Shown: positions 18,562 through 29,249, numbered from the stretch's first letter. The stretch is DNA of 64,000 nt from Kitasatospora sp. SUK 42 (GCF_015776785.2 NZ_LFMD02000003.1:969360-1033359), one strand, 5' to 3'. The notes: a model not told the origin generated them from the sequence alone. A program made the numbers and translations.

Positions 18562-20112
18562 ATGCCACCTGCCCGACACCGGCGCCCGCGCGCCGTCCAC
18601 TCCCTGCTCGCCGGGGCGAGCGCCATCGCCCTCGGCCTGGGCGGACTCGTCCTGGCCAACGGCCCCGGCGCCCACGCCGCCGACACCGACCTGATCACCA
18701 ACGGCGGCTTCGAGACCGGCAACCTCAGCGGCTGGACCTGCACCAACGGCACCGTCCAGAGCACCACCGCGCACTCCGGCACCTACGCCCTGCAGTCCAC
18801 CCCGGGCGCGGGCGACACCGGCGAGTGCACCCAGACCGTCGCCGTGCAGCCCTCCTCCACGTACACCCTGAGCTCCTGGGTGCAGGGCTCGTACATCTAC
18901 CTCGGTGCCCGCGGCACCGGCGGCACCGACCCCAGCACCTGGACCAGCTCGCCGAGTTGGACCCAGCTGTCGACCTCCTTCACCACCGGTCCGGGCACCA
19001 CCAGCGTCACCGTCTACCTGCACGGCTGGTACGGGCAGCAGCCCTTCCTCGCCGACGACGTCTCCCTGCTCGGGCCCGGCGGCACGCCGTCCTCCCCCAG
19101 CCCGACCGGCTCCTCCTCCCCGAGCCCCAGCCCGACCGGCACCGGCACCGGCAGCCCCTCCCCCACCGGCACCGGCAGCGGCAGCCCGACCGCCACCTCC
19201 ACCGGGAAGCCGCCCGGCCTGCCCAAGCACATCCTCACCGGCTACTGGCAGAACTTCGACAACGGCGCCACCGTGCAGCGGATCAGCGACGTCCCGGCCG
19301 CCTACGACGTCATCGCGGTCTCCTTCGCCGACGCCACCACCACGCCCGGCGGCCTGAGCTTCACCCTCGACCCGACGCTCTCCTCCCACCTCGGCGGCTA
19401 CACCGACGCCCAGTTCAAGGCCGACATCGCGGCCAAGCGGGCGGCCGGAAAGCGCGTGGTGCTCTCGATCGGCGGCCAGAACGGCACGGTCTCGGTGAGC
19501 GATTCCACCTCCGCCGCCAACTTCGCCAACAGCGCCTGGACGCTGATGCAGAACTACGGCTTCGACGGGATCGACATCGACCTGGAGAACGGCATCAACT
19601 CCACCTACATGGCGCAGGCGCTGCATTCCCTGGCCGCAAAGGCGGGAAGCGGGTTCATCCTCACCATGGCGCCGCAGACCATCGACATGCAGTCGACCGG
19701 GATGGAGTACTTCAAGCTGGCGCTGAACGTGAAGGACATCCTCACCATCGTCAACATGCAGTACTACAACTCCGGCGCGATGAACGGCTGCGACGGCAAC
19801 GTCTACTCGCAGGGCACCGAGAACTTCCTCACCGGCCTGGCCTGCATCCAGCTCAAGGGCGGGCTGCGGCCCGACCAGGTGGGCCTCGGGGTGCCGGCCT
19901 CCACCAGCGCGGCGGGCGGCGGCTACGTCGACCCGGGCGTCGTCAACAGCGCGCTGGACTGCCTGGCCGCCGGCACCGGCTGCGGCAGCTACAAGCCGGA
20001 CACCACCTGGCCCGGCATCGGCGGGGCGATGACCTGGTCGACCAACTGGGACGCCAAGGCGGGCAACCCGGTCGCCAACACCATCGGCGGCCACCTGCAC
20101 GCCATGCCGTAG
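18562..20112 (+). CDS. Secreted GH18 chitinase with N-terminal carbohydrate-binding domain
   Basis: 516 residues. A signal peptide with RHRRPR and a hydrophobic stretch ends near AHAAD (about 40). Residues 42-170 form a beta-sandwich domain like CBM families 4/9 (LITNGGFETGNLSGWTC). A Ser/Pro/Thr/Gly linker spans about 173-215. The GH18 catalytic barrel follows with SIGG and DGIDIDLE at 335-342, where E342 is the proton donor. It should hydrolyse chitin outside the cell. The ATG has GGAG 8 nt upstream. It stands under a DasR-type site and ends at a hairpin shared with the convergent gene. Confidence 0.95.
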   Translation: MPPARHRRPRAVHSLLAGASAIALGLGGLVLANGPGAHAADTDLITNGGFETGNLSGWTCTNGTVQSTTAHSGTYALQSTPGAGDTGECTQTVAVQPSSTYTLSSWVQGSYIYLGARGTGGTDPSTWTSSPSWTQLSTSFTTGPGTTSVTVYLHGWYGQQPFLADDVSLLGPGGTPSSPSPTGSSSPSPSPTGTGTGSPSPTGTGSGSPTATSTGKPPGLPKHILTGYWQNFDNGATVQRISDVPAAYDVIAVSFADATTTPGGLSFTLDPTLSSHLGGYTDAQFKADIAAKRAAGKRVVLSIGGQNGTVSVSDSTSAANFANSAWTLMQNYGFDGIDIDLENGINSTYMAQALHSLAAKAGSGFILTMAPQTIDMQSTGMEYFKLALNVKDILTIVNMQYYNSGAMNGCDGNVYSQGTENFLTGLACIQLKGGLRPDQVGLGVPASTSAAGGGYVDPGVVNSALDCLAAGTGCGSYKPDTTWPGIGGAMTWSTNWDAKAGNPVANTIGGHLHAMP

Positions 20113-20124
20113 CGGCCCTCCGGC

Positions 20125-20159
20125 GGCCCGGGCCCGGGGGTCAGCCCCCGGCCCGGGCC
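20125..20159. terminator. Hairpin between convergent chitinase and unknown gene
   Basis: GGCCCGGGCC at 20125-20134 and again at 20150-20159 can pair, extended by C/G runs around TCA. The right arm and loop overlap the end of the minus-strand gene, including its stop codon. Confidence 0.6.
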
Positions 20160-20665
20160 TCCGGGACGTGCGCGGTGCCGCCGTGCCGGCGGCGCAACTC
20201 GGCGGTGATCTCGTCCAGTTCGCCCTCGGGCAGCAGCGGCAGCATCATCGCCACGCCCTGCAGCAGACCGCCGAGCAGGTAGGTGGTGTCCGGGGTCGAG
20301 GCGACCAGGCCGCGCACCTCGGCGACCTCGCCGGCCGCGACCGCCTCGATCAGCTGGGCGGCGTTCGCGGTCTCCTCGTCCACCTGGACCGCGCCGGTGT
20401 CCTCCGGCGCCCGCCGGGCCATCGCCCGCAGCACCCGGTCGCCGACCTCGGGAGCGTACGCCTTGCGGACGGCCTCGGCGGCGATCCAGGCCAGCAGGGT
20501 GGCCACCTCCCGCTCGACGTTCTCCTCGAACAGCAGGTCCAGCTCGTGGTCGAACGCGATCTGGTTCCCGTGCCGGAAGGCGAGCAACAGCGTCGCCGCC
20601 CTGGCCTTGGCCTCCTCGACCGCCTCGGCAGGCAGTTCCTGGGCCAACTCCTCGGTCACCACCAC
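20141..20665 (-). CDS. Uncharacterised helical protein
   Basis: 174 residues from GTG 20665, chosen because GGGAGGG lies 6 nt upstream. The frame is open further upstream, but that part crosses an AT-richer promoter-like region and looks non-coding. The protein is acidic and mostly helical (EELAQELPAEAVEEAKARAATLLLAF, split here as EELAQELPAEAVEEA then KARAATLLLAF) without signal peptide or membrane segment. A mid-part TPDTTYLLGGLLQGVAMML is hydrophobic. I do not recognise the family. It belongs to the block of genes between folC and valS that is absent from the standard Streptomyces order. Confidence 0.6.
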   Translation of the reverse strand: MVVTEELAQELPAEAVEEAKARAATLLLAFRHGNQIAFDHELDLLFEENVEREVATLLAWIAAEAVRKAYAPEVGDRVLRAMARRAPEDTGAVQVDEETANAAQLIEAVAAGEVAEVRGLVASTPDTTYLLGGLLQGVAMMLPLLPEGELDEITAELRRRHGGTAHVPEARAGG

Positions 20666-20930
20666 GCCATGCCCTCCCGTTCGTCGCTCAGCAGGAACGC
20701 TCAGCGGAAACACCTTCGGAAACTCCGTGCACACCGTACACATCGGACCTGCAAACTTCCGCGAACGCGCGCGGGCAAGACCGGAATCAATTCGCTCGGA
20801 ATAGGACCTCACCCGGTCCGGGATGAATATTCGCCGGAAGGGAGCAATGCGGCTGGGCTATTAGGCGTAGCGAAAACAGACCCTGGAAGACGCGCCGGGA
20901 GACACCCCGGACGACGCGCCGGGAAACGCC
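20666..20930. other. Intergenic region with short direct repeats
   Basis: No gene is supported. 20690-20880 is AT-richer than its surroundings and should hold the promoter of the minus-strand unknown gene. GTTTCCG occurs twice on the minus strand close to 20710-20735. GACGCGCCGGGA is repeated at 20889 and 20913 (24-bp period), just before the valS terminator. Confidence 0.45.
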
Positions 20931-20969
20931 GAGGGGCCGCACCCCGCGCGTCGCGGAGTGCGGCCCCTC
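20931..20969 (-). terminator. valS terminator
   Basis: Perfect 12-bp stem GAGGGGCCGCAC / GTGCGGCCCCTC (20931-20942 and 20958-20969) starting about 15 bp after the valS stop. Confidence 0.8.
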
Positions 20970-20984
20970 GTCGGCTCGGGCGGA

Positions 20985-23621
20985 TCAGCCCTGCGGCAGC
21001 GCCGCCAGCTGGGCGGTGATCCGGGCGATGTCGGCCTCGGCGGCCTCCTGACGGCCCCGGATCTTGGCGACCACGTCGTCCGGCGCCTTGGCCAGGAAGG
21101 CCTCGTTGCCGAGCTTGGCGGTGGTCTGGGTCTTCTCCTTCTCGGCGGCCGCGAGGTCCTTGGCGAGGCGCTTGCGCTCCGCCGCGACGTCGATGGTGCC
21201 GGAGAGGTCCAGCGAGACGGTGGCACCGGCGACCGGCAGCGAGGCGGTGGCCGCGAAGCCCTCCTCGGGGACGGTCAGCCGCAGCAGCGAGCGGATCGCG
21301 TCCTCGTGGACGGCCAGCACGGTGCCGGCCAGCTCCAGCTGTGCCGGGACCCGCTGCGCGGGCTGGAGACCCTGGTCCGAACGGAACCGGCGGACCTCGG
21401 TGACCACCTGCTGGAGCGTGGCGATCTCCGACTCGGCGGCCGCGTCACGGTAGCCGCCGTCCTTCGGCCACTCGGTGACGACCAGCGACTCGGCGCCGGT
21501 GAGGGCCGTCCACAGCGCCTCGGTGACGAACGGGACGACCGGGTGCAGCAGCCGCAGCGTGACGTCCAGGACCTCGCCGAGCACCCGGCGCGAAGCGTCC
21601 GCCTGCGGGCCGCCCTTGGCCAGGGTGGTCTTGGAGAGCTCGACGTACCAGTCGAAGACCTCGTCCCAGGCGAAGTGGTACAGCGCGTCCGTGGCCTTGG
21701 CGAACTGGTAGTCGTCGTACAGCGCGTCCACCTCGGCGACGGTGGCGTTCAGCCGCGACAGGATCCAGCGGTCGACTGCGGTCAGCTCCTCCGGCGCGGG
21801 CAGCGGGCCCTCGACGGTGGCGCCGTTCATCAGCGCGAAGCGGGTCGCGTTCCAGATCTTGTTGCAGAAGTTGCGCGAGCCCTTGACCCAGTCCTCGCCG
21901 ATCGGCACGTCGGCGCCCGGGTTGGCACCGCGGGCCAGGGTGAAGCGGACGGCGTCGGCGCCGTAGGCGTCCATCCAGTCCAGCGGGTCGACCGCGGTGC
22001 CGGAGGACTTCGACATCTTCTTGCCGAACTCGTCGCGCACCAGACCGGTCAGGGCAACGGTCTTGAACGGCGCCTCGCCGTCCATCGCGTACAGGCCGAA
22101 CATCATCATCCGGGCGACCCAGAAGAAGATGATGTCGTGGCCGGTCACCAGGACGTCGGTCGGGTAGAACTTCTCCAGGTCCGGGGTCCGCTCCGGCCAG
22201 CCGAGCGTGGAGAACGGCCACAGGCCGGAGGAGAACCAGGTGTCCAGGACGTCCGGGTCCTGGTGCCAGCCCTCTCCGGTCGGCGGCTGCTCGTCCGGTC
22301 CGACGCAGACGACCTCGCCGTCGGGGCCGTACCAGACCGGGATCCGGTGGCCCCACCAGAGCTGGCGCGAGATGCACCAGTCGTACATGTTGTCGACCCA
22401 GTCGAAGTAGCGGCGCTCCAGCTCCTTCGGGTGGATCTCCACCTTGCCGTCGCGGACGGCGTCGCCGGCGGCCTTGGCCAGCGGCTCGACCTTGACCCAC
22501 CACTGCAGCGACAGCCGCGGCTCGACCACCGTGTGGCAGCGCGAGCAGTGGCCGACGGCGTGCATGTACGGGCGCTTCTCGGCGACGATCCGGCCCTGCT
22601 CGCGCAGCGCGCCGACAACGGCCGAGCGGGCCTCCAGCCGGTCCATGCCCAGGAAGGGGCCGTGCACGGTGATCGCACCGCGGTCGTCCATGACGGTCAG
22701 GTTGGGCAGGCCGTGGCGCTGGCCGATCGCGAAGTCGTTCGGGTCGTGCGCGGGCGTCACCTTGACGGCGCCGGTGCCGAACTCCGGGTCGACGTGCTCG
22801 TCCGCGACGACCGGGATCTCACGGTCGGTCAGCGGCAGCTTGATGGTCCGGCCGATCAGGTGCCTGTAGCGCTCGTCCTCCGGGTGGACGGCCACGGCGG
22901 TGTCGCCCAGCATCGTCTCGGCCCGGGTGGTGGCGACGACGATCGAGTCCTCGCCCTCGCCGTAGCGGATCGAGACCAGCTCGCCGGGGACCTCCTCGTG
23001 CTCCACCTCGATGTCGGACAGCGCGGTGAGACAGCGCGGGCACCAGTTGATGATGCGCTCGGCACGGTAGATCAGGCCGTCGTCGAAGAGGCGCTTGAAG
23101 ATGGTCTGGACCGCTTGGGAGAGGCCCTCGTCCATGGTGAAGCGCTCGCGCGACCAGTCCACGCCGTCACCGAGGCGGCGCATCTGGCCGAGGATGCGGC
23201 CACCGTAGCTCTTCTTCCACTCCCAGACCTTCTCGACGAAGGCCTCGCGGCCCAGGTCGTGGCGGGAGAGGCCGGACTCGGCGAGCTGCTGCTCGACCTT
23301 GTTCTGGGTGGCGATGCCGGCGTGGTCCATGCCCGGCAGCCACAGCGTCTCGAAACCCTGCATGCGCTTGCGGCGGGTCAGCGCGTCCATCAGCGTGTGC
23401 TGGAAGGCGTGGCCCAGGTGCAGGACGCCGGTGACGTTCGGCGGGGGGATGACGATGGTGTACGCGGGCTTGTCGCTCTTGGCGTCCGCGGTGAAGTAGC
23501 CACGCTCTACCCAGCGCTCGTACAGCTCGCCCTCTACGTCCGCGGGGGTGTAGGTCGTCGGGAGGGTTGCCGCATCGTCCCCGGTGGTGCTCACGGGGCG
23601 CTGGTTCGTCGTGTCGGTCAC
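20985..23621 (-). CDS. valS: Valyl-tRNA synthetase
   Basis: 878 residues from GTG 23621. The frame is open for another 1 kb upstream, but conserved sequence starts with VTDTTNQRP and the opposite strand there encodes another gene. Class I motifs are HLGH at 68-71 ([13 protein letters not shown]) and KMSKS at 535-539. The editing (CP1) domain with [15 protein letters not shown] (about 231-245) and the C-terminal coiled coil ([19 protein letters not shown]) are present. No ribosome site is seen before the GTG; TACGTA lies 10-15 nt upstream, so a very short leader is possible. There is no space for a T-box. Confidence 0.96.
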   Translation of the reverse strand: MTDTTNQRPVSTTGDDAATLPTTYTPADVEGELYERWVERGYFTADAKSDKPAYTIVIPPPNVTGVLHLGHAFQHTLMDALTRRKRMQGFETLWLPGMDHAGIATQNKVEQQLAESGLSRHDLGREAFVEKVWEWKKSYGGRILGQMRRLGDGVDWSRERFTMDEGLSQAVQTIFKRLFDDGLIYRAERIINWCPRCLTALSDIEVEHEEVPGELVSIRYGEGEDSIVVATTRAETMLGDTAVAVHPEDERYRHLIGRTIKLPLTDREIPVVADEHVDPEFGTGAVKVTPAHDPNDFAIGQRHGLPNLTVMDDRGAITVHGPFLGMDRLEARSAVVGALREQGRIVAEKRPYMHAVGHCSRCHTVVEPRLSLQWWVKVEPLAKAAGDAVRDGKVEIHPKELERRYFDWVDNMYDWCISRQLWWGHRIPVWYGPDGEVVCVGPDEQPPTGEGWHQDPDVLDTWFSSGLWPFSTLGWPERTPDLEKFYPTDVLVTGHDIIFFWVARMMMFGLYAMDGEAPFKTVALTGLVRDEFGKKMSKSSGTAVDPLDWMDAYGADAVRFTLARGANPGADVPIGEDWVKGSRNFCNKIWNATRFALMNGATVEGPLPAPEELTAVDRWILSRLNATVAEVDALYDDYQFAKATDALYHFAWDEVFDWYVELSKTTLAKGGPQADASRRVLGEVLDVTLRLLHPVVPFVTEALWTALTGAESLVVTEWPKDGGYRDAAAESEIATLQQVVTEVRRFRSDQGLQPAQRVPAQLELAGTVLAVHEDAIRSLLRLTVPEEGFAATASLPVAGATVSLDLSGTIDVAAERKRLAKDLAAAEKEKTQTTAKLGNEAFLAKAPDDVVAKIRGRQEAAEADIARITAQLAALPQG

Positions 23622-23810
23622 GACGCACAGTTTACGTAACCGGGGGCGCTGGTAACGAACCGCTTTCGGTCCCCGGACCCGCCCCGCCCGAGGGGCCCTG
23701 CCCGGACGCCGTGCGGTAGCGTGCCCGGGCGCTCGTCCGGGTGACGGGGCGCACACGGAACGACCCGAACCATGACAGGCCGCGGGTGCGGCGGGGGAGC
23801 ACGAGGACAC

Positions 23811-24656
23811 ATGTACGGCCAGGGACAGCAGTACCCGCAAGGTCAGCCGCAGCCCTACGGGGGCCAGCCCCCGTACGGACCGCCGCAGCCGCAGCCGCCC
23901 TACGGCGCGCCGCCGCAGCAGCCCCCGTACGGCTACCCGCCCCAGCAGCACTACGGCCCTCCGCAGCCGCAGCCCCCGTACGGTTACCCGCCGCAGGCGC
24001 CGTACGGCCAGCCGGGTTACCCGCCGCCCCCGTCGAAGGGCAGGGGCGGGCTGGTGATCGGCCTGGTGGTCGGCGCGCTGGTGCTGGGCGGCGGCGGCTT
24101 CGCCGCGTGGAAGTTCCTGGGCGCAAGCGGTGACGAGGGCGGCCGGTACAAGCTCAGCGCCCCGCAGACGCTGCTGGACGGCTACGTCCAGAAGTCGGCG
24201 AAGGACGAGGCCGCCGACATGAGCAAGCCCGAGGTCGCGAAGTTCGGCAAGGACCTGCACGGGCTGGGGGCCAGCTACGGCAAGGGCACCGACGTCAAGA
24301 ACCTGGACTCGCTCTCGATCATCGGCATCTACGGGGAGATCAACGACCCGGACCAGATCATCGCCGACTCGAAGAAGGAGAGCGGCGGGCTGACCTGGAC
24401 CACCCCGATGACCGACTACCCCGCCAAGGACGCCCACGCGTCCTCGGGGAAGCTCAGCTGCGGCGTCGCCGGCGTCATCGCGGGCAAGCCAGGGCCGACG
24501 GTCTGCGTGTGGGCGGACAAGTCCACCTACGGCCGGGTCACCTTCACCAGGCTCAGCCTGGGCAGCACCGGTGACGGCGGCAACCAGGGCATCACCCCGG
24601 ACCAGGCCGCGGAGAAGACCCGGGCGATCCGCGACGCCATGAAGGTCGCCAAGTAG
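23811..24656 (+). CDS. Pro/Tyr/Gln/Gly-rich single-pass membrane protein
   Basis: 281 residues from ATG 23811 (an in-frame ATG at 23772 is less likely). The first about 65 residues are low complexity built on PPYG, PQPQ and GYPP repeats, like the cytoplasmic tails of many actinomycete membrane proteins. One membrane helix follows (about 70-98, [22 protein letters not shown]), then an external domain of about 185 residues with two cysteines (SCGVAG and TVCVW) that may pair. In S. coelicolor the valS-clpX interval also holds one membrane protein gene. Function unknown. Confidence 0.8.
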   Translation: MYGQGQQYPQGQPQPYGGQPPYGPPQPQPPYGAPPQQPPYGYPPQQHYGPPQPQPPYGYPPQAPYGQPGYPPPPSKGRGGLVIGLVVGALVLGGGGFAAWKFLGASGDEGGRYKLSAPQTLLDGYVQKSAKDEAADMSKPEVAKFGKDLHGLGASYGKGTDVKNLDSLSIIGIYGEINDPDQIIADSKKESGGLTWTTPMTDYPAKDAHASSGKLSCGVAGVIAGKPGPTVCVWADKSTYGRVTFTRLSLGSTGDGGNQGITPDQAAEKTRAIRDAMKVAK

Positions 24657-24675
24657 CACCCGCACGCCACGCGCA

Positions 24676-24705
24676 GGGCCCCGCACCGGATCCGGTGCGG
24701 GGCCC
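24676..24705. terminator. Bidirectional terminator between membrane protein gene and clpX
   Basis: A perfect 30-bp palindrome with 15-bp arms, GGGCCCCGCACCGGA and its complement. It lies between convergent stop codons. Confidence 0.8.
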
Positions 24706-24725
24706 CTCCGTTCGGAGCTCTCGGC

Positions 24726-26015
24726 TCAGGCGCTCTTCTCGCGGCGCTCGCGCTTGATCATGTCGCGTGGGACGAGGGTGGGGATGGCGTGCTTGGAGAC
24801 GACGTCCCCGGTGACCACCACGCGGGCGACGTCCTGGCGCGAGGGGACCTCGTACATCACGGACATCAGCACCTCCTCCATGATGGCCCGCAGACCGCGC
24901 GCGCCGGTGCCGCGCAGGATCGCCTGGTCGGCGATCGCCTCCAGCGCGTCCCGGGAGAACTCCAGCTCCACGCCGTCCAGTTCGAAGAGCTTGCGGTACT
25001 GCTTGACCAGCGCGTTCTTCGGCTCGGTGAGGATCTGCAGGAGCGCCTCGCGGTCCAGGTTGTGCACGCTGGTGATCACGGGGAGGCGGCCGATGAACTC
25101 GGGGATCATGCCGAACTTCACCAGGTCCTCGGGCATCACCTGGCGGAAGTGGTCGCTGGCGTCCGACTCGCGCTTGGAGCGGATGTTGGCGCCGAAGCCG
25201 ATGCCCTTGGCACCCGCGCGGCCCTCGATGATCCGCTCCAGGCCGGCGAACGCGCCGCCGACGATGAACAGCACGTTGGTGGTGTCGATCTGGATGAACT
25301 CCTGGTGCGGGTGCTTGCGCCCGCCCTGCGGCGGCACCGACGCGGTGGTGCCCTCCAGGATCTTCAGCAGCGCCTGCTGCACGCCCTCGCCGGAGACGTC
25401 ACGGGTGATCGACGGGTTCTCGCTCTTGCGGGCGACCTTGTCGATCTCGTCGATGTAGATGATCCCGGTCTCGGCCTTCTTGACGTCGTAGTCGGCCGCC
25501 TGGATCAGCTTGAGCAGGATGTTCTCGACGTCCTCGCCGACGTACCCGGCCTCGGTCAGCGCGGTGGCGTCCGCGATCGCGAACGGCACGTTGAGCATCC
25601 GGGCCAGGGTCTGCGCCAGCAGCGTCTTGCCGGAGCCGGTGGGGCCCAGCAGCAGGATGTTGGACTTGGCGAGCTCGATCGCGTCGTCGCGGCCGTTGCC
25701 CCCGCTGCGGCCCGCCTCGCCCGCCTGCACGCGCTTGTAGTGGTTGTAGACGGCCACCGACAGCGCCTTCTTGGCGAGGTCCTGGCCGACCACGTACTGG
25801 TCCAGGAACTCGTAGATCTCGCGCGGCTTCGGAAGCTCCTCGAAGCGGACCTCGGAGGTCTCGGCGAGTTCCTCCTCGATGATCTCGTTGCACAGGTCGA
25901 TGCACTCGTCGCAGATGTACACGCCTGGGCCGGCGATCAGCTTCTTCACCTGCTTCTGCGACTTGCCGCAGAACGAGCACTTGAGCAGGTCGCCACCGTC
26001 TCCGATGCGTGCCAC
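24726..26015 (-). CDS. clpX: ATP-dependent Clp protease ATP-binding subunit ClpX
   Basis: 429 residues. An N-terminal C4 zinc finger (C13, C16, C35, C38) for substrate and adaptor docking, a Walker A GPTGSGKT at 124-131, the pore loop GYVG, Walker B IIYIDEID at 185-192 and the RKH loop. ClpX unfolds tagged proteins and feeds them to ClpP1P2, encoded just upstream in its usual place. GTG start with GGGGAAG upstream. The 250-bp gap to clpP2 contains a terminator, so clpX probably has its own promoter, though some read-through from clpP is possible. Confidence 0.97.
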   Translation of the reverse strand: MARIGDGGDLLKCSFCGKSQKQVKKLIAGPGVYICDECIDLCNEIIEEELAETSEVRFEELPKPREIYEFLDQYVVGQDLAKKALSVAVYNHYKRVQAGEAGRSGGNGRDDAIELAKSNILLLGPTGSGKTLLAQTLARMLNVPFAIADATALTEAGYVGEDVENILLKLIQAADYDVKKAETGIIYIDEIDKVARKSENPSITRDVSGEGVQQALLKILEGTTASVPPQGGRKHPHQEFIQIDTTNVLFIVGGAFAGLERIIEGRAGAKGIGFGANIRSKRESDASDHFRQVMPEDLVKFGMIPEFIGRLPVITSVHNLDREALLQILTEPKNALVKQYRKLFELDGVELEFSRDALEAIADQAILRGTGARGLRAIMEEVLMSVMYEVPSRQDVARVVVTGDVVSKHAIPTLVPRDMIKRERREKSA

Positions 26016-26213
26016 GAGGTGCTTCCCCTTCGCCAGGGGCCCCGCGGGGGTTCCGGGGCCTGGTGCTGTGGACCGTCCGCGCCGACGGCGCTCGGTCTCG
26101 CTATCCGACGGTACTCTGCCGGGCCCGTGATTCCGTCCTCTTCGCCAGGTCTGCCCTACGCCCTGGGCGAATTGATACCGAACAGATGCCGTGACAGGGC
26201 CCGCCTACGGGCC

Positions 26214-26249
26214 GGGGCGGGACGCGCAACCGGGTGCGCGCCCCGCCCC
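26214..26249 (-). terminator. clpP1-clpP2 terminator
   Basis: GGGGCGGG / CCCGCCCC plus an inner CGCGC / GCGCG stem with one mismatch. It starts about 14 bp after the clpP2 stop and separates the clpP operon from clpX. Confidence 0.65.
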
Positions 26250-26262
26250 TGCGGTGCCGGCC

Positions 26263-26925
26263 TCAGGAGGTCAGCGAGGTCTTGCGGGTGGAGATGATCT
26301 GGTCGACCAGGCCGTACTCGACGGCCTCCTCGGCGGTCAGGATCTTGTCGCGCTCGATGTCGTCGCGCACCTGCTCGATCGACTTGTTGGAGTGCTTCGA
26401 GAGCATCTCCTCCAGCTGCTCACGCATCCGGAAGATCTCCTTGGCCTGGATCTCCAGGTCGGACACCTGACCGCGGCCGGTCTCGGTGTACGGCTGGTGG
26501 ATCAGGATGCGGGCGTTCGGCAGCGCCATCCGCTTGCCGGGGGTGCCGGCGGCGAGCAGCACGGCCGCGGCGGAGGCCGCCTGGCCCATGCAGACCGTGG
26601 TGATGTCCGGCTTCACGTACTGCATCGTGTCGTAGATGGCCGTCAGGGCCGTGAACGAGCCGCCGGGCGAGTTGATGTACATCTGGATCTCGCGGTCCGG
26701 GTCCATCGACTCCAGGCACAGCAGCTGCGCCATGATGTCGTTCGCCGAGACGTCGTCGACCTGCGAGCCGAGGAAGATGATGCGCTCCTCGAACAGCTTG
26801 GCGTACGGGTCGTACTCACGGATGCCCTGCGTGGTGCGCTCGACGAAGCGCGGGACGATGTAGCGGCCCTCGGCACGCATGTCCTCGACGCGGGCCTTGG
26901 CGGCCGACAGGCTGGGGATGTTCAT
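26263..26925 (-). CDS. clpP2: ATP-dependent Clp protease proteolytic subunit ClpP2
   Basis: 220 residues. The catalytic triad is S118 (GQAASAAAV), H143 (LIHQP) and D193 (IERDKIL). The N-terminal propeptide-like extension [21 protein letters not shown] is typical of the ClpP2 form. It is expected to assemble with ClpP1 into a mixed 14-mer that docks ClpX or ClpC. It starts 56 bp after clpP1 and is most likely transcribed with it. Confidence 0.95.
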   Translation of the reverse strand: MNIPSLSAAKARVEDMRAEGRYIVPRFVERTTQGIREYDPYAKLFEERIIFLGSQVDDVSANDIMAQLLCLESMDPDREIQMYINSPGGSFTALTAIYDTMQYVKPDITTVCMGQAASAAAVLLAAGTPGKRMALPNARILIHQPYTETGRGQVSDLEIQAKEIFRMREQLEEMLSKHSNKSIEQVRDDIERDKILTAEEAVEYGLVDQIISTRKTSLTS

Positions 26926-26981
26926 GGGGGTTCTTGTCCTCCGGGGCGTTGTGGCTGTGGTCTCGTGGGCCGGGCCGAGGC

Positions 26982-27620
26982 TCAGGCGCCCGTGCCGCCG
27001 CCGCCGGGGACGTCCGCGGCGCTGTGCATGATCGCGTCGATGAGGCCGTACTCCAGGGCCTCCTCCGGGGTGAACCAGCGGTCGCGGTCGGAGTCCCGGG
27101 TGATCTGCTCGAAGGACTGGCCGCTGTGGAAGGCGATCAGCTCGGACATCCGCTTCTTGGTGCGGAGCAGCTGCTCGGCCTGGATGCGGATGTCGGTGGC
27201 GGAACCGCCGAGGCCCGCGGAGGGCTGGTGCATCAGGATGTTCGCGTTCGGCAGCGAGAAGCGCTTGCCCTTGGCGCCGGCGGTCAGCAGGAACTGGCCC
27301 ATCGAGGCGGCCATGCCCATCGCGATGGTGACGACGTCGTTCTTGATGTACTGCATGGTGTCGTAGATCGCCATGCCGGCCGAGATCGAGCCGCCCGGGG
27401 AGTTGATGTAGAGGAAGATGTCCTTTTCCGGGTCCGCGGCCAGCAGCAGCAGCTGGGCGGTGATCTTGTTGGCGATGTCGTCGTCGACCTGCTGGCCGAG
27501 GAAGATGATCCGCTCGTTGAGCAGCCGGTTGTAGACCTGGTCGCCAAGGCCGCCGAGCACGTCACCAGCGGCGGCGTGCGGCGCCATCGGGCCAGGCATC
27601 TGCATCTGCGGGAACGTCAC
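26982..27620 (-). CDS. clpP1: ATP-dependent Clp protease proteolytic subunit ClpP1
   Basis: 212 residues. Triad S106 (GMAASMGQF), H131 (LMHQP) and D180 (DSDRDRWF). The start is GTG 27620 with AGCAGGTGG close upstream; an ATG 15 bp inside (MQMPGPM) is an alternative. The C-terminus is Gly-rich. First gene of the clpP1-clpP2 operon, about 145 bp downstream of a ClgR-type box, which fits known ClgR activation of clpP1P2 in Streptomyces. Confidence 0.95.
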   Translation of the reverse strand: MTFPQMQMPGPMAPHAAAGDVLGGLGDQVYNRLLNERIIFLGQQVDDDIANKITAQLLLLAADPEKDIFLYINSPGGSISAGMAIYDTMQYIKNDVVTIAMGMAASMGQFLLTAGAKGKRFSLPNANILMHQPSAGLGGSATDIRIQAEQLLRTKKRMSELIAFHSGQSFEQITRDSDRDRWFTPEEALEYGLIDAIMHSAADVPGGGGTGA

Positions 27621-27761
27621 TTAGCCACCTGCTCAGTCGGTTTGGACGGTCGCTCCACGGCCGTCACGGTGTCGCACAGCTTCCGGGTATCACGTCGTGA
27701 TTGTTGCTGTCCAAGGACCCTAACGCGCAGGCCGGGCCGCAGAATCCCTCACGCAGAACTG

Positions 27762-27776
27762 TTCGCTGTGAGCGCA
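27762..27776 (-). promoter_or_regulatory. ClgR-type box upstream of clpP1
   Basis: TTCGCTGTGAGCGCA contains the symmetric core CGCT-GTG-AGCG expected for ClgR, the activator of clp genes in actinomycetes. It lies upstream of clpP1 and just downstream (in the tig direction) of the tig terminator. Confidence 0.55.
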
Positions 27777-27804
27777 GGGTCGCAGGGGCCGCGGGTGGGA
27801 CGAC

Positions 27805-27840
27805 AGCGGGCCCGGACACCGTACGGCGTCCGGGCCCGCT
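27805..27840 (-). terminator. tig terminator
   Basis: Perfect 13-bp stem AGCGGGCCCGGAC / GTCCGGGCCCGCT, starting 26 bp after the tig stop and ahead of the clpP promoter region. Confidence 0.8.
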
Positions 27841-27866
27841 ACAGCCTGGAGGGGCTACCGGGGCGC

Positions 27867-29249
27867 TCAGGCCTCGGTCTTCTCCTCGGCGGCGGCCTCG
27901 ACGGTCTCGCCCGACTCGTCGGTCTCGTCGTCGTCGAAGTTGACCTCGTTGCCCTCGGTGTCGACGACCTTGGCGGCCTCGACCACGGTGGCCAGCGCCT
28001 TGCCGCGGGCGACCTCGCCGACCAGCAGCGGAACCTGGCCGCCCTGGACGACCTGCTGGGCGAACTGGTCCGGGGTGAGGCCGGAGCCGGCGGCGCGGCG
28101 GATGAGGTGCTCGGTGAGCTCCTCCTGGTTAACACCCAGCTCCTCGTTGGCGACGATCTGGTCCAGGACGAACTGGGTCTTGATGCCCTTCTTCGCCTGC
28201 TCCTCGATCTCCGCGTCCCACTCCTCGCGGGTCTTGCCCTGGGTCTCCAGGTAGGTGTCGAGGTTCAGACCCATGGGCTCCAGCTGGTGGTGCTCCACGT
28301 TGTGCTTGCGGGTCTCGATCTCGTCCTTGAGGAGCTTCTCGGGGTACTCGATCTCAACCAGCGCGAGCAGGGCGTCGAGCACCTTCTCCTGGGCCTGGGT
28401 GGCCTGGTCGTACTCCTTCATGCGCTCCAGGCGCTTGCGGGAGTCGGCGCGCAGCTCCTCCAGGGTGTCGAACTCGCTGGCCAGCTGGGCGAACTCGTCG
28501 TCCAGCTCCGGCAGCTCCTTCTCCTGGACGGCGGTGACGACGACGGTGACCTCGGAGGTCTTGCCCGCCTGGGTGCCACCCTTGAGCTCGGTCTCGAAGG
28601 TCTTCTCCTCGCCGGCGGACAGGCCGGTCACGGCCTCGTCGATGCCGTCGATCAGGCGGCCCGAGCCGATCTCGTAGCTGACGCCGTTGGCGGTGCCGTC
28701 CTCCGGCACCTCGCCGTCGACCTTGGCGACGAGGTCCACGACCACGATGTCGCCGGCGGCCGCGGCGCGCTCGACGTCCTTGACCGAGGAGAAGCGCTCG
28801 CGCAGCTGCTCCAGCGACTTCTCGATGTCCTCGTCGGCGACGACGATCGGGTCGACGGTCACCTCGATGGAGGAGAACTCCGGCAGGGTGACCTCGGGAC
28901 GGACGTCCACCTCGGCGGTGAACTTCAGGTCGCCGCCATCGGCGATCGTCTCGACACCCTCGATGTTGGTGATGTCGGGCTGGCCGAGGACCTCGATCTT
29001 GCCCTCGTCGACGGCCTGCGTGTAGAAGCGCGGCAGGGCGTCGTTGACGGCCTCCTCCAGCACGGCACCACGGCCGAAGCGCTGGTCGATGACGCGAGCC
29101 GGGATCTTGCCCTTGCGGAAGCCCGGAACCGTGACCTGCTGGTTGATCTTCTTGTACGCCGCGTCGAGGCTGGGCTTGAGCTCCTCGAAGGGCACCTCGA
29201 CGGTGAGTCGAACCCGGGTCGGGTTCAGAGTCTCGACGGCGCTCTTCAC
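27867..29249 (-). CDS. tig: Trigger factor (ribosome-associated chaperone, PPIase)
   Basis: 460 residues from GTG 29249, which has TAGGAGA upstream. The N-terminal ribosome-binding domain contains [14 protein letters not shown], close to the GFRxGxxP signature. The FKBP-type PPIase domain follows ([17 protein letters not shown] and [20 protein letters not shown]), then the helical C-terminal chaperone domain. The acidic tail ([24 protein letters not shown] in shorter pieces: [15 protein letters not shown]) is typical of actinomycetes. It stands upstream of clpP1 as in most bacteria. Confidence 0.96.
   Translation of the reverse strand: MKSAVETLNPTRVRLTVEVPFEELKPSLDAAYKKINQQVTVPGFRKGKIPARVIDQRFGRGAVLEEAVNDALPRFYTQAVDEGKIEVLGQPDITNIEGVETIADGGDLKFTAEVDVRPEVTLPEFSSIEVTVDPIVVADEDIEKSLEQLRERFSSVKDVERAAAAGDIVVVDLVAKVDGEVPEDGTANGVSYEIGSGRLIDGIDEAVTGLSAGEEKTFETELKGGTQAGKTSEVTVVVTAVQEKELPELDDEFAQLASEFDTLEELRADSRKRLERMKEYDQATQAQEKVLDALLALVEIEYPEKLLKDEIETRKHNVEHHQLEPMGLNLDTYLETQGKTREEWDAEIEEQAKKGIKTQFVLDQIVANEELGVNQEELTEHLIRRAAGSGLTPDQFAQQVVQGGQVPLLVGEVARGKALATVVEAAKVVDTEGNEVNFDDDETDESGETVEAAAEEKTEA

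Noticed and set aside
15690..20665. GT2, epimerase, chitinase block as a mobile element or prophage
   Set aside because: No integrase, transposase, att-like repeat or tRNA border was found; only synteny suggests insertion.
23590..23660. T-box riboswitch before valS
   Set aside because: The distance to the likely promoter is too short and no T-box or stem I is present.
23622..24686. N-terminal extension of valS by about 350 residues
   Set aside because: Conserved ValS sequence starts at GTG 23621; the extension is antisense to the membrane protein gene and Arg/Pro-rich.
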